A stretch of 64,000 nt of DNA. It comes from Lachancea mirantina. Taxonomy: Eukaryota; Ascomycota; Saccharomycetes; Saccharomycetales; Saccharomycetaceae. The stretch spans positions 1,054,001 to 1,118,000 of the forward strand of contig LT598469.1 of assembly GCA_900074745.1 (NCBI GenBank). The letters are read 5' to 3'. The position numbers were made by a program, and so were the translations under genes. Positions 21,157-31,291 of the stretch are shown here, piece after piece. Within the stretch, counting starts at the first letter, position 1. Each line of letters starts with the position of its first letter. Below the pieces are notes generated by a model, which did not search any database, was not told the DNA's origin, and saw only the letters and a program-made list of their open reading frames with translations.

Positions 21157-22578
21157 ATGCTGAGGCAGCCGCTGAAAATCCTGGCAACTGCCTGCACGAT
21201 TTTGGCTTTGATCTTTAACGTGTACATCTTTACTTATCCATCTTTGTTCCCTTTTCAATGCTCTTGGAGATGTAAGGGAAGCCAGGTTCGCGCCGACCTG
21301 CAAGACTTTTCGTTAGCCGAAAAAACGCTATACTATGCTAAACAATATGGCCTTGATGTATTGAGTCAATGGAAACGTCAAAAAGGTGAGGAGGCATTAG
21401 ATTCTCGCGACATACACATGCTTGCACTGGGGGACCCGCAAATAAAGGGCAATTGGCAAAATACTCCGCTCATTAAGCGGTTGGATACCTTTGGAAACGA
21501 TTATTACTTGGGCCACATTTTCTCTATGATGAGGACCAGATTGAATCCTCAATTTGTCGCTGTGATGGGAGATCTTTTCTCTTCTCAGTGGATTGGTGAT
21601 TCAGAATTCTTTAATCGAACGGCTCGGCTCACGAGCCGCGTGCTGAAAAGAAACCCTGCTTGGCTGTATGACATTCGGAACGGTAGCAAGGATATGAACG
21701 GACAATATCAGGTCGATTGGGTGTCTTTCGCTGATGATTTGCCAGAACACATGTCAAAAACGCCTATAGACTTCCAATTCGGCTATGAAAATGTTTATGC
21801 TTGGAATCCAGTCGAAGATGACTATCTGCTTATCAACATCACCGGTAATCATGATGTTGGATATTCCGGAGACGCTACTTTCCAACATATGGCTCGGTTT
21901 CAAGAGTTATTTGGCAAGGATAACTACTGGATAGAGTACGACGCAGACACAGAACACGCGTGGCGTATCGTCGTCTTGAACTCCCTACTGCTAGAGGGCC
22001 CCGCTTTACAAGACGAGTTTTTGGACATAACTTGGGAATTTCTTTACCAACTATTCGAGCGCAGGTTTAACGGCAGCACGGTCCTTTTGACGCATGTGCC
22101 GTTCTACAAAGAAGAAGGCATATGCGTTGACGGACCGTACTTCAGCTATTATCCCGAGGATTATCCCAGAGAGCCCTACAAAGCAAATTTATTACGTTCT
22201 CAAAATCATCTCAGCCAAGGCGTAACTAAAAGGGTTCTGAATTTGATTTTCGATAACGAGAAACCAGGTGTCATTCTCACTGGTCATGACCACGAGGGCT
22301 GTGAAACTTTTTACAACAAAGATCCCAAAACCGCAGAGTGGTTTGCTTCGAAGAAGCCCCAATTGTCCAATTATTATATCAAGGAAATTACCGTCAAATC
22401 CATGATGGGAGAATTTAACGGAAACGCCGGTCTACTTACTGGACATTTTAACGTCTTGCATAAGAGGTGGGAATGGTCGTTTTCATTATGTCCATTCTCC
22501 ATTCAGCATATTTGGTGGTTCACCAAGGTTATAACCATCTTGAGTGGGATCTTCCTGTCTTTATTAGTCGTCCTATAG
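21157..22578 (+). CDS. TED1: GPI-glycan remodelling phosphodiesterase Ted1
   Basis: Metallophosphoesterase of the ER that removes ethanolamine phosphate from the second mannose of GPI anchors, which aids p24/Emp24-dependent export of GPI proteins. The predicted 473-residue protein has an N-terminal anchor (ILATACTILALIFNVYIF), the metal motifs GDPQIKG, MGDLFSS, GNHDVGY and GHDHEGC, and a C-terminal membrane segment in the last 22 residues. The ATG at 21157 gives, as far as I recall, the length of the S. cerevisiae protein. An in-frame ATG at 21091 would add 22 residues and cannot be excluded. Orthologue of YIL039W. Confidence 0.93.
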   Translation: MLRQPLKILATACTILALIFNVYIFTYPSLFPFQCSWRCKGSQVRADLQDFSLAEKTLYYAKQYGLDVLSQWKRQKGEEALDSRDIHMLALGDPQIKGNWQNTPLIKRLDTFGNDYYLGHIFSMMRTRLNPQFVAVMGDLFSSQWIGDSEFFNRTARLTSRVLKRNPAWLYDIRNGSKDMNGQYQVDWVSFADDLPEHMSKTPIDFQFGYENVYAWNPVEDDYLLINITGNHDVGYSGDATFQHMARFQELFGKDNYWIEYDADTEHAWRIVVLNSLLLEGPALQDEFLDITWEFLYQLFERRFNGSTVLLTHVPFYKEEGICVDGPYFSYYPEDYPREPYKANLLRSQNHLSQGVTKRVLNLIFDNEKPGVILTGHDHEGCETFYNKDPKTAEWFASKKPQLSNYYIKEITVKSMMGEFNGNAGLLTGHFNVLHKRWEWSFSLCPFSIQHIWWFTKVITILSGIFLSLLVVL

Positions 22579-22748
22579 CTGTAGTTGCTTGTTGGTGATA
22601 GTGATAGGGCTTTACGAGAGATACACGTGACCAACAATGAACTTTTGAATCAGTAAATAGATGCAGAAGCGGCTTTCGAAAAGATGAAACTTTTGATCTT
22701 CAGGTAGTGGGCGTCATTTAAATCGATTTTTAGGATACCCGTTCGGCG

Positions 22749-25061
22749 ATGGACAATGGTAAAGACACAAGTCTTCTTATGAAGCTGACAAAAATTCGCA
22801 AAAAGCCACAGCAGCCTCTAACGGACTTTACAGACTTGTACAGCAGAATTGCAAATGAATCCATATACTACTTGAAGTTAGAAGAGAAACGAGAATATAA
22901 AAAAGCGGTACAAGGCTGGAAAGCGCTGAATACCCATACCCTTTACGAACTAACGAAGATTGAGCATACATTTCCGAAATCTCAAAGCTACACGAAAGAT
23001 GAGATCAGCATACAGAATGGCATTCGAGAACTTTATCACAAGAGTTTGCAGCACCTGGAACGTGTTGCAAAGTTGTGTGAAAACGAACAGTTGGGTGAAG
23101 AACGTCGATCTCAGACGGATTCATTTCGCCGTCCAGCGCCTCCTTCTTCCACTACTCGACCCATGTTGAAAACATTGCGGCCACTCCGAATGAACTACCA
23201 TCGAATGCATACGGCTTCTGCGCCGAATATTTCAAATACAACGTCTAGTTCTCTAGGGTCTCGTTCTGGGGGTCAAAAGATCAACTTCACGCACTCAAAG
23301 CCACTCACACCGAAGAATGTTTTTGCAGATTTTTCGGAGGAAAAGAATTTGATAGATCTATCTGATGGAGAGGAGAATGCAGTAAGCTTAGAAAAGTCAG
23401 GCCACCAAGCCTCTCTTGATTTCGATGTTCAGGAGTATTTTGACACGTACTTGGACAATGAAGACGAAGATAGCAAAAGCGTGGAGAGCCTACATACTCT
23501 TGGCGGCCTACAAAAAACGATGGGTGCTGTCACGTTAGGACTTGCTGAACCTGAAAAAACTCCTGAAGTTTCCTTAAAGCAAACTCGATCTTCACCTAAT
23601 CTTCCAAGCAAAAAAACGACGACATCGACGACACCCTGTCACCGACCATCCAAACCGAACTCGTCGCGACTAGCAGAATCAAAAGCATTTATAGGCAAGG
23701 AAAGCCCTTCAGCTATCCATTCAAACACTTTATCTTCGGTACCCAAAACGGCTGCATCGCATGTACTTAAACCTGTACGACAAGCCAAAACTCGCCCAAG
23801 CCCAGGTAAAAGTAGTTCAAATGTCAATGAAGCTGGAAAGAAAAAAGTACCGTCTGGTGTATCGAGTAAATCACTGAAACAAGGCTCTAAAATCGAAGCA
23901 AAGCCAGGAAATGCAAAAATTGATATTCAAGTCAAGAATCCGCAAGCGAAACCTACACCCAAGCCAACACCGAAACAAGTTCTGGCTGTCAAAAAATCTT
24001 TCAACAAAGCTACAGATGTTAGCGAAAAAAGCTCAATAACCTCTTCAGAAGAGCATCCTTCCACATTGAGCCCCAAAGAACATGAAAATTTGAAGGAAGC
24101 CTTAGAGGACGACATCATAGAACAGCTGCGAGGGGTCGACAAGACGGCGGCCAAGCAAATTTTTGCCGAAATTGTTGTCCATGGAGATGAAGTACACTGG
24201 GAGGATATCGCAGGATTGGAAAGTGCCAAAAACTCTCTGAAAGAAGCTGTCGTTTACCCGTTTTTGAGACCGGATCTCTTTTTAGGTCTGAGAGAACCAG
24301 TCCGCGGTATGCTTTTGTTTGGTCCACCTGGAACTGGTAAAACCATGCTTGCGAGGGCGGTCGCCACGGAATCAAAATCAACGTTTTTTTCAATTAGCGC
24401 TTCGAGTCTCACTTCGAAATATCTCGGTGAGAGTGAGAAACTAGTCAGAGCGCTTTTCGCGATCGCCAAGAAGTTGTCACCTTCTATCATTTTCGTGGAC
24501 GAAATCGATTCTATAATGGGTAGTAGGAGCAATGAGAGCGAGAACGAATCGAGCCGACGCATAAAGAATGAGTTCCTTGTACAGTGGTCTTCTTTGTCGG
24601 CCGCTGCCGCTGGTTATCAGAGTGGGGACGACGACTCTGATGACCAGCGAGTCTTGGTGCTGGCAGCGACGAATTTACCTTGGCAAATAGACGAGGCAGC
24701 AAGAAGACGCTTTGTGAGACGGCAGTATATTCCTTTACCGGAATCGGAGACTCGCAAAACTCAATTAGTCAAATTGATGATGCATCAAACGCATACTCTT
24801 GAAGATGAGGATTTTAAAGCACTTTTAGAGCTTACCGAAGGTTACTCAGGTAGCGATATCACTTCTTTAGCGAAAGATGCTGCCATGGGACCTTTACGAG
24901 AATTGGGGGACAAGCTGCTGTTCACACCGCGCGATCAAATTCGGCCCATATCTCTGATCGATTTCAAGAACAGTCTCAATTACATCAAACCCTCAGTATC
25001 TAAGGACGGTTTAGAGCAGTACGAAAATTGGGCTCTAGAATTTGGCTCCTCAGGAGTCTAA
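22749..25061 (+). CDS. SAP1: AAA ATPase Sap1 (MIT domain, Vps4/spastin class)
   Basis: Meiotic-clade AAA ATPase of poorly known function; S. cerevisiae Sap1 interacts with the transcriptional regulator Sin1. The 770-residue product has an N-terminal MIT-like helical domain at about 20-115. A long Ser/Thr/Pro/Lys-rich disordered linker spans roughly 120-460. The C-terminal AAA module has Walker A GPPGTGKT at 525-532, Walker B IIFVDEID at 580-587 and the arginine-finger region [12 protein letters not shown] Vps4-type C-terminal helix is present. It is shorter than S. cerevisiae Sap1 (897 aa), with the loss in the linker. Orthologue of YER047C. Confidence 0.94.
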   Translation: MDNGKDTSLLMKLTKIRKKPQQPLTDFTDLYSRIANESIYYLKLEEKREYKKAVQGWKALNTHTLYELTKIEHTFPKSQSYTKDEISIQNGIRELYHKSLQHLERVAKLCENEQLGEERRSQTDSFRRPAPPSSTTRPMLKTLRPLRMNYHRMHTASAPNISNTTSSSLGSRSGGQKINFTHSKPLTPKNVFADFSEEKNLIDLSDGEENAVSLEKSGHQASLDFDVQEYFDTYLDNEDEDSKSVESLHTLGGLQKTMGAVTLGLAEPEKTPEVSLKQTRSSPNLPSKKTTTSTTPCHRPSKPNSSRLAESKAFIGKESPSAIHSNTLSSVPKTAASHVLKPVRQAKTRPSPGKSSSNVNEAGKKKVPSGVSSKSLKQGSKIEAKPGNAKIDIQVKNPQAKPTPKPTPKQVLAVKKSFNKATDVSEKSSITSSEEHPSTLSPKEHENLKEALEDDIIEQLRGVDKTAAKQIFAEIVVHGDEVHWEDIAGLESAKNSLKEAVVYPFLRPDLFLGLREPVRGMLLFGPPGTGKTMLARAVATESKSTFFSISASSLTSKYLGESEKLVRALFAIAKKLSPSIIFVDEIDSIMGSRSNESENESSRRIKNEFLVQWSSLSAAAAGYQSGDDDSDDQRVLVLAATNLPWQIDEAARRRFVRRQYIPLPESETRKTQLVKLMMHQTHTLEDEDFKALLELTEGYSGSDITSLAKDAAMGPLRELGDKLLFTPRDQIRPISLIDFKNSLNYIKPSVSKDGLEQYENWALEFGSSGV

Positions 25062-25918
25062 TGGTGGTTGGGTAAGAGGACATAATTCCATATAAGTAAT
25101 CTAACGTTGTTTAATTACTGCAGACCTCGACTACGGTGCCTTACAGCGTCGGCAGGGTTTCGAGTAATTGAGTAATTGGTAATCGATTAAAATCCAGATC
25201 GCCTACTCTCGATAGTTTCGAAAAGGCTTGGAAAGAATCGCTCACTCTCAGCGCCGATTAAACCGTCGACCATTAGTGGATCAAGTCGAGAGAAAACTGC
25301 AAGAATTCACTATTGAATTGAATCGAGAGTCGTAATTTTTCTCTATCATCTATAAATCGGCTCTCCGTTTCAATACGAACCTTGCCCTTCAAAACTACTT
25401 GCTTGCCCCATCAAAGACATCATTCCTTGCGTCGTTAGTTTCCACCAAAACTCATCAAATTTTAGCTTTTCTTTCCCAGCAAAAAAATACAAGCAATTAA
25501 GCGACCTTCAGTCCCATCAGTAAACCATGTTTCACGTACAATCACTTAAATGAAACTGGTAATCTCCGAGTACTTGTTCCTTACCTTGGTTTCACGAGAG
25601 TCACGAGATTCGAGTTTCAATTAACTTTTTATCTCAACGGAAATCACCGGTGACGTTCCTCACCGGCTCTACCGGTCGGCATCGCCGATAACGAAATTCA
25701 AGGGTTGATGGTCAAATCGCAGAACTGATAAGTATCGGCAGTATATAAAGAGTCGGAACAAATGTTTAAAGAGAATCCCATCGTGTGTCCGTTAGCTGTT
25801 GAACAGTAACAGGGATCAGTTTGATTGTGCCATACTTGTTGAATTTAAATTGGGCTTTTTCGCACATCAAAAACGAGCTTTTAAGTATTGAGTTTGAGTT
25901 CACGATTAAAATAGGACA
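25062..25918. other. Promoter region of the xanthine dioxygenase gene
   Basis: 857 bp between SAP1 and the dioxygenase gene on the same strand. It contains a GAGTAATT direct repeat near 25163, GC-richer ACCGGT motifs near 25660, GATA motifs and a TATA box (listed separately). No reading frame is credible. Confidence 0.55.
25687..25749. promoter_or_regulatory. GATA-factor sites and TATA box before the xanthine dioxygenase gene
   Basis: GATAAC at 25687-25692 and GATAAG at 25727-25732 match the core bound by the nitrogen GATA factors (Gln3/Gat1). TATATAAA lies at 25742-25749, about 170 bp before the ATG. Control by nitrogen source would suit a purine-degrading enzyme. GATA cores are short, so this is suggestive only. 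Confidence 0.4.
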
Positions 25919-27061
25919 ATGGTAGTCAAAGTTACGCCTCTTGAGGGAAAACCGCTGGGAGCAACCATCGAGTTGCCGGAGGGTTGCAATGATCCAAGTG
26001 CATTGTCAGAGGAGGATTTCAAGACCTTGTATGAAGCCGTGCACAAATATCTAGTCGTCGTCATTCCCGGAATGGAAAATTTAGAACCAGAATCGCAATG
26101 GAAATTGACAAAAAGATTTGATCCGACATGCGATCAACTGGGTGGTGCCTATGGGCATGGGAAAGAGTTTAGGCACGAGAATTCTGTGCTGAAACGCGAT
26201 GGGACCTCAATTCCTGGTCAGCCTCAGGTACAGGTTTTGGGCCAAGGAACATGGCCAGCAGGCCATCACGGCTTGGGCGAGATTGAGTTGAGGCACCCAA
26301 CGCATTTCGATTTTCACCACGATCCGCTCACCGAAAAACAGGCGTTCGAAGAAGATTTGACTCGTTTTTACAGATGGCACATCGATTCCGCCTTGTACGG
26401 ACTATCGCCCCCAGTTGCAACAACGTTACTAGGGATTCACGTCCCGCCGCACTCCAGAAAACAAAAAATCTTGTATGAGGATAACGGTGACGTTCTGGAT
26501 GTCACCCAGGGTGCGACGGCTTTCATCTCAGGAGCCAATGCATTCAAGCTTCTTTCTCCCGAAATGCAAGAAAGGGCATTAGGAACAACGGTCGTGTATG
26601 CTCCTCATCCTTACATTTTCATCTCTCCAGCCAGGGCGACTTCTGATGGGTTGACAATGGTATCTGAAGGTAAAGAAACGCCACTTGATCAGTTACCACC
26701 ATGGGAAGAGTCCAAAATCAAAAGACTACCTTTGGTGTGGACCAACCCGGTTACCAAAGAGCACCATCTTCAAGTGCATGGCTGTTGTTTGAATGGGCTT
26801 GAACTACCTGATGGCACTAAGTTGGGTTTAGAAGAAGCTCGCAAAGAAGTACACAAAATGATGAGGCCTGCCATTGCGCCTGACAATGTTTACGCGCATT
26901 CTTGGAATAAAGGCGACCTTGTCATTTTCTTTAACAGAGGTGTTTGGCATGCAGTAACAGGCCAATTTAAGCCTGGCGAGAGACGACTAATGCATCAGTG
27001 TAACATTGCTTCTGGTTTAGATCCTTACACTGCTAAACAGGCGCAAGGAGCAGCTGCTTGA
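25919..27061 (+). CDS. Fe(II)/2-oxoglutarate-dependent xanthine dioxygenase (XanA family)
   Basis: Predicted to hydroxylate xanthine to uric acid using 2-oxoglutarate and oxygen, the fungal alternative to molybdenum xanthine dehydrogenase (A. nidulans XanA, S. pombe Xan1). The 380-residue protein belongs to the TauD/TfdA superfamily. Iron ligands His154 and Asp156 sit in RWHIDSALYGLSPP, a signature close to XanA, and distal His344 is in GVWHAVTG. Arg355/Arg356 are placed to bind 2-oxoglutarate. All catalytic residues are present and the length is normal, so it should be active. S. cerevisiae has no counterpart at this position (between YER047C and YIL038C). The assignment rests on remembered XanA motifs; another TauD-family substrate is the alternative. 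Confidence 0.85.
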   Translation: MVVKVTPLEGKPLGATIELPEGCNDPSALSEEDFKTLYEAVHKYLVVVIPGMENLEPESQWKLTKRFDPTCDQLGGAYGHGKEFRHENSVLKRDGTSIPGQPQVQVLGQGTWPAGHHGLGEIELRHPTHFDFHHDPLTEKQAFEEDLTRFYRWHIDSALYGLSPPVATTLLGIHVPPHSRKQKILYEDNGDVLDVTQGATAFISGANAFKLLSPEMQERALGTTVVYAPHPYIFISPARATSDGLTMVSEGKETPLDQLPPWEESKIKRLPLVWTNPVTKEHHLQVHGCCLNGLELPDGTKLGLEEARKEVHKMMRPAIAPDNVYAHSWNKGDLVIFFNRGVWHAVTGQFKPGERRLMHQCNIASGLDPYTAKQAQGAAA

Positions 27062-27290
27062 ATGCCATTTTTTTATCTCAAATGTGGTTCGGTTTTTAAA
27101 AAGCTGCAAGAAGTCATTTTTTTGGCTATTGGCAAATTTTTGTATAAATATAACGAGTTTCGTGGAATTCTATTTTCATAATGCTATCCACTATGTGACC
27201 GACCGTTTACATTGCTTCTAAATTGAATGATAGATTAGACCAAGCAATTAATTTTCATCCTAGAGAAGATTGAAAGTAAATGTTATCGTA

Positions 27291-29639
27291 TTACGCAACT
27301 ACACCTTGAGCATTCGTACCAATTACTCCTTGCTTAAGCTGCTGCAAGAGCTGTTGGCTCCGACTAATATCTAAAAAACCTACCGGTGGTTGTTTGAGCG
27401 TTTCGTATTCTAGTTTGAAGTTTAGTTTGTCGACGACAGCCCAATCGTCAAGTTTGAAAATCTTGAAATCGGCAATTTCGCAATTGTCCGAGGTGAATTT
27501 TGGTTGTCCATGTCGTAAAAACCATCTGTCTCCAGATTTAGAGACCGTCCAGTTCCTTTCTTCCAGAAGCAATGCGGCGATTTCGTGTTCCAATGGTGAG
27601 ATTGCGAAATAATACGAATAAAACAGAGAAAAGGTTTCCAAAGGCCTGAATTTCTCCAGAGTTTTAGTGAACTTATCTTCATCACTATCATGAATATTCG
27701 TAAAGTCATCAAAAAGGGAAGCGCGCGTTAGGTCCCATTGATTCGAAGACCTGAAAGCGTCAAGGGGTGAAGGAGGATTGACGCCTTGTGGGATTGGTTC
27801 GATACGAGAAGAACAGAAATTGCATGGCGCCTGATAGGCACTCTTTTTGCTGTTACTGGTGCCATTATTAATGTTGCTTCTCGATAAGAGCGAGCTCACT
27901 ATGAAATCCTGGATTCCACTGGGTAGTGTCAGTAATTCATAGTCCTTAGCTAAAGAATTTGACAACGCGGCCCTTGCATCTATCTGCCCGTTAAGTTCAT
28001 CAGCACTTAGCTGATGCTCTGGTTGCTCCTCATCAAAATCGACTTCGGACACTTCAGTTTCATAGTCTTCCTCTGAAAAATCAAACTCTGATAAAGTACT
28101 CTCTAAGTCACCCCTCAGATCCGCCTTTGAACCAGACAAGTCACCTAAGAATTCCTTTTGATCTGCAAACTTTCGCAGTCCATCATTCCTGTCATCGTTG
28201 CTTTGCGGCGAGGATGCAAGCTTGTCAATAGTGACAAAATTCGACAAAGCCAACTTCGCCACTACTGGGGTATTGACCACGCTGTTTGACACACTGTTCG
28301 AAGTCGAACCTGTGTTAGATGTGTTAGCGACTGCTGAAAAAGACAATGCGTTGGTCTTTTTCTCTTTTTCAGAAGCTTGAGCAGCTGCTGTAGCCCATTT
28401 CAGCTCACCAGCAGGGCGAACAGGAAGGGTCGCTGGTTTAAGAGTGCTAGTTGTTATACCGTTTAGGCTCTGGTGAATGTGAGTGTGACTTGTAGCCTCC
28501 AGAGTGTCTGGCTTCGAAACCACTTCCAAGGGCTTCGATTCGTTCGCTTTCCCACTGGAGCCCAAGTCGCCATGTGATGCTCCAGATGACGAAGGGCCTG
28601 TGTGAGCCGTAGAGGGAGCTTTAAATGAAAGAACTGGAGAAGGCGATGGCGATGCGCTCACCGAATGAGACTCTCTTGATATATCGGACGATACCACCCG
28701 TTTTTGACTTGAGCATTCTGGTTTTTCCTCAGCAGAATTTGGTGAACTGGGGATCACGGTGCTCGTTATATCCTGATCGCCTTTTGCAGCTGCTTTGGCA
28801 GCCTTTTTTGCCTCTCTTTCCAGTTTACGTTGTTCTTTTCGAGAAAGCTTCGTGGAGTCTCTTGAACCCTCATCTTCAGAATCTTCGTTATTTTGAGCTG
28901 CGAAAGATGCTGCGACCTCGTGCGCAATTGCTTCGTTTGCGTCAAGATTAAGACCATCGTAGATAGTCTCGTCTTCGACAAAATCGGGTTCCATGTTGGA
29001 GTCCACGAAATAATTGATGTCTTCTTGGATGCTTTTCACGGACTCGGGGTCCAGCTCTTCGTTGGCTATCAGTCTCAGGGCTAGCTCCATTTGTTGCTGA
29101 TGCCATCGATACCTTGACTGAAGTTCTTTTAGCTTGTTTTTCTTGTCGTCATTAGCAGGATTGGAAGTCTTTTTCTTCTTGTTGAGCAATATCAATTTGT
29201 CAACCTCCAACTGTAGCGCATCATACTGCCTTTCCAATTCATCCACACATTGAGATAAGTAATTCGTTACATCCCTTCGTTCTCGCTCTTGCGGGTCTAA
29301 AGTCTCCGATTTTTTCAGGCTTATGTTCGAGTATGCCTTTTCCTTTGAAGCCTTTTCAACTGCCTTGTATTTTTCCATTGCTACCTCTACAGACCGCCTA
29401 TGGTCTAACAGAGCGTCCTTGTCTTTGATTTCCGGCGAGCTCTGCCATGTTTTGATCTGCTCTCGCAATCTTTGCAGTTTCTTGACCTCTCTTTTCAAAT
29501 CAGATTCCAGTTTGTCTCGCTGCGATGGATTATTCGTGCAATTCTCATGTCTCTCGTAGTAAGTATCGAAGATTTCCAGACCTTCACTAATTTTCTTGAA
29601 TACTCGGTCCACTTCCTGTTGTAATTTCCTGTGAGCCAT
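27291..29639 (-). CDS. NOT3: CCR4-NOT complex subunit Not3
   Basis: Subunit of the CCR4-NOT complex, which acts in mRNA deadenylation and decay and in transcription control. The 782-residue product starts MAHRKLQQEVDRVFKKI, nearly identical to S. cerevisiae Not3 (836 aa). The conserved N-terminal coiled-coil domain runs to about 240. A low-complexity Ser/Thr/Ala linker spans 260-550. The C-terminal NOT box (about 600-760) contains PQGVNPPSPLDAFRS and the GDRWFLRHGQPKF segment. It resembles Not3 rather than the paralogue Not5. Orthologue of YIL038C. Confidence 0.97.
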   Translation of the reverse strand: MAHRKLQQEVDRVFKKISEGLEIFDTYYERHENCTNNPSQRDKLESDLKREVKKLQRLREQIKTWQSSPEIKDKDALLDHRRSVEVAMEKYKAVEKASKEKAYSNISLKKSETLDPQERERRDVTNYLSQCVDELERQYDALQLEVDKLILLNKKKKTSNPANDDKKNKLKELQSRYRWHQQQMELALRLIANEELDPESVKSIQEDINYFVDSNMEPDFVEDETIYDGLNLDANEAIAHEVAASFAAQNNEDSEDEGSRDSTKLSRKEQRKLEREAKKAAKAAAKGDQDITSTVIPSSPNSAEEKPECSSQKRVVSSDISRESHSVSASPSPSPVLSFKAPSTAHTGPSSSGASHGDLGSSGKANESKPLEVVSKPDTLEATSHTHIHQSLNGITTSTLKPATLPVRPAGELKWATAAAQASEKEKKTNALSFSAVANTSNTGSTSNSVSNSVVNTPVVAKLALSNFVTIDKLASSPQSNDDRNDGLRKFADQKEFLGDLSGSKADLRGDLESTLSEFDFSEEDYETEVSEVDFDEEQPEHQLSADELNGQIDARAALSNSLAKDYELLTLPSGIQDFIVSSLLSRSNINNGTSNSKKSAYQAPCNFCSSRIEPIPQGVNPPSPLDAFRSSNQWDLTRASLFDDFTNIHDSDEDKFTKTLEKFRPLETFSLFYSYYFAISPLEHEIAALLLEERNWTVSKSGDRWFLRHGQPKFTSDNCEIADFKIFKLDDWAVVDKLNFKLEYETLKQPPVGFLDISRSQQLLQQLKQGVIGTNAQGVVA

Positions 29640-30086
29640 TTTGAACAGCGCAAATGATTCTAGTCGTTACTCAAAGCCAAGCCCTATAATGGAATCCTTG
29701 ATAGCTCACAAAACCCTTTCGGCCTCACTAGCGTCAACACGTTGAAAATTTTTTTCCTGATTGTTAAAACGGCATTGATCCATGAGAAACTCTCTCGTTC
29801 TTGCTGGTTGATCACGTGCACGGCTATGAAAGGGCTCACAAAGAGCATATTGAAGACTCTCACTGGTTAACGCACCAGATTCGAGGCTAATGAGGATAGA
29901 TATGGTTGTGGTATTGTAGCGATGCTTCGGAGAATTCACCTTTTCTTGATTTTAGTTGACGATAACCCGGAGGCATTCTGCTGCACCGGACAGATGACTC
30001 CGGGGTTGAGGCTGCAAGTCGTAGAGGCTTTAGTTGGTTCACGATACACTTCTATTATGTTCTACGCAAATGCTGTGGCTGAGTTT
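29640..30086. other. NOT3 promoter and SPO73 3' spacer
   Basis: 447 bp between two minus-strand genes. A CACGTG motif sits near 29813. No gene or RNA is recognised; small open frames here lack similarity. Confidence 0.5.
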
Positions 30087-30812
30087 TCAACTGCCACCTT
30101 GCATCCCTTGCAAGGAAACTAACAACGCGTTGTACCGCTGTAGAAACCTTTCTTTGGAATCCTGGTATTGAAAAGTAACCAAGATTTTGTCGAGAGTTTC
30201 GGCATCCAAAAGCTCTCTTCTTCCATCCGCGGTTGGGTCGCTGGCAGTCGAACGGACGTATTTTTCGAGAAAGTCGAAAACCAGTTCCAATCGTTGTCTG
30301 TCTATGAGCGCATTTTTGAGTCGAGTTAAAAGGTGATCCTCAATAGTATTAACGGCTTTTGGCTCACTTAACATAGTTGTCTTCTTTTCTTGTGATTCGT
30401 CGCTGCCAGAAAAGCCGCCCACGTCGCCACAGGCGTCGAGAGAAAGCACGTTTGTATCGGCTGGAAGCCGTATCCAGAATCTCTTTCGTACAAATCCGTT
30501 TCGCGGCTTCCATTTGCTTGTTCGAAACCTCCACCCGTAGCACCAGCCCTGATCATCGGTGTCGTACTCCCCGGCGTGATCCATCGACACAAACCACTTG
30601 AACCGCTTCCCAGCTTCGTTAAGGTCCAGAGGATACATACCTGCCCCAGCTTTGATTTCTTCAGGTTCGACAAAAACACCTCCCTCACATATAAGCTGAA
30701 AATGGGGAGGATCCACCCCTCGAATCAAAAGATTTGGCGAAAAGACCGGGTACCCCAAGATCATCATACCGCGCTGATGTTCTATTAGTATATCGGATTT
30801 ACCGAAACCCAT
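30087..30812 (-). CDS. SPO73: Dysferlin-domain sporulation protein Spo73
   Basis: In S. cerevisiae Spo73 (143 aa) is needed for growth of the prospore membrane during sporulation and consists of a dysferlin domain. The 241-residue product here starts MGFGKSDILIEHQRG. It has the paired-tryptophan dysferlin pattern at about 60-120: RFKWFVSM, GWCYGWRFRTSKW and RKRFWIRLP. A C-terminal helical extension of about 110 residues has no counterpart in the S. cerevisiae protein. The ATG at 30812 is used; three codons upstream is only GTG. Position between NOT3 and ACA1/CST6 fits YER046W. Middle-sporulation-like CRCAAAW cores occur upstream (31032, 31046) but are weak evidence. Confidence 0.8.
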   Translation of the reverse strand: MGFGKSDILIEHQRGMMILGYPVFSPNLLIRGVDPPHFQLICEGGVFVEPEEIKAGAGMYPLDLNEAGKRFKWFVSMDHAGEYDTDDQGWCYGWRFRTSKWKPRNGFVRKRFWIRLPADTNVLSLDACGDVGGFSGSDESQEKKTTMLSEPKAVNTIEDHLLTRLKNALIDRQRLELVFDFLEKYVRSTASDPTADGRRELLDAETLDKILVTFQYQDSKERFLQRYNALLVSLQGMQGGS

Positions 30813-31291
30813 AAAATCCACTATAAAGATGGCAGGAGGATAGAAAGACGCCCTCCTTCAAATGCTGTTAGTCTCGCTTTACTCAAAAGTTTCCAGACTT
30901 AGGTCAACAAGAAAGCCTTTGTTTACTATCATGAAGTCACGTGACCATACCAAATCTCACTTTAAAGTTTGGCTGATTTGCTAGAAAAACTGTCAATATA
31001 CATTAGTTTGAAAACGGAACTGGGCCAATCTCACAAATTCAACATTTTTGCGATTCTATGGTCTCTTTTCTGCGTTAAACTGCGTTTATCGTAGATGGTT
31101 TGATTTTAAGCTGGGAATGAGCCTGGTCTTCGTAAGGTGGTATCATATCAACCAACTCAAGCTGAAAAATTTATAGGGAAAAAAGTGAGCAGGATTCAAA
31201 CAACTGGCTGTGATAGAATTTGAGGTGAAGAACCAGCAATAGCTTTCCAAATAGCGCGTCCTCTTTTCCTCGTCTTTCAGTATTAAACTTT
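30813..31291. other. Divergent promoter region SPO73-ACA1/CST6
   Basis: 479 bp shared by two divergent genes. GTCACGTGAC lies near 30936, and MSE-like CRCAAAW cores lie at 31032 and 31046. No gene is visible. Confidence 0.5.

Noticed and set aside
30930-31080. GTCACGTGAC followed by AT-rich DNA, considered as a centromere (CDEI-CDEII-CDEIII)
   Set aside because: No CDEIII-like TTCCGAA core with TGTTT arm follows at the right distance, and the intervening DNA is not AT-rich enough. The other CACGTG sites in the window fail the same test.
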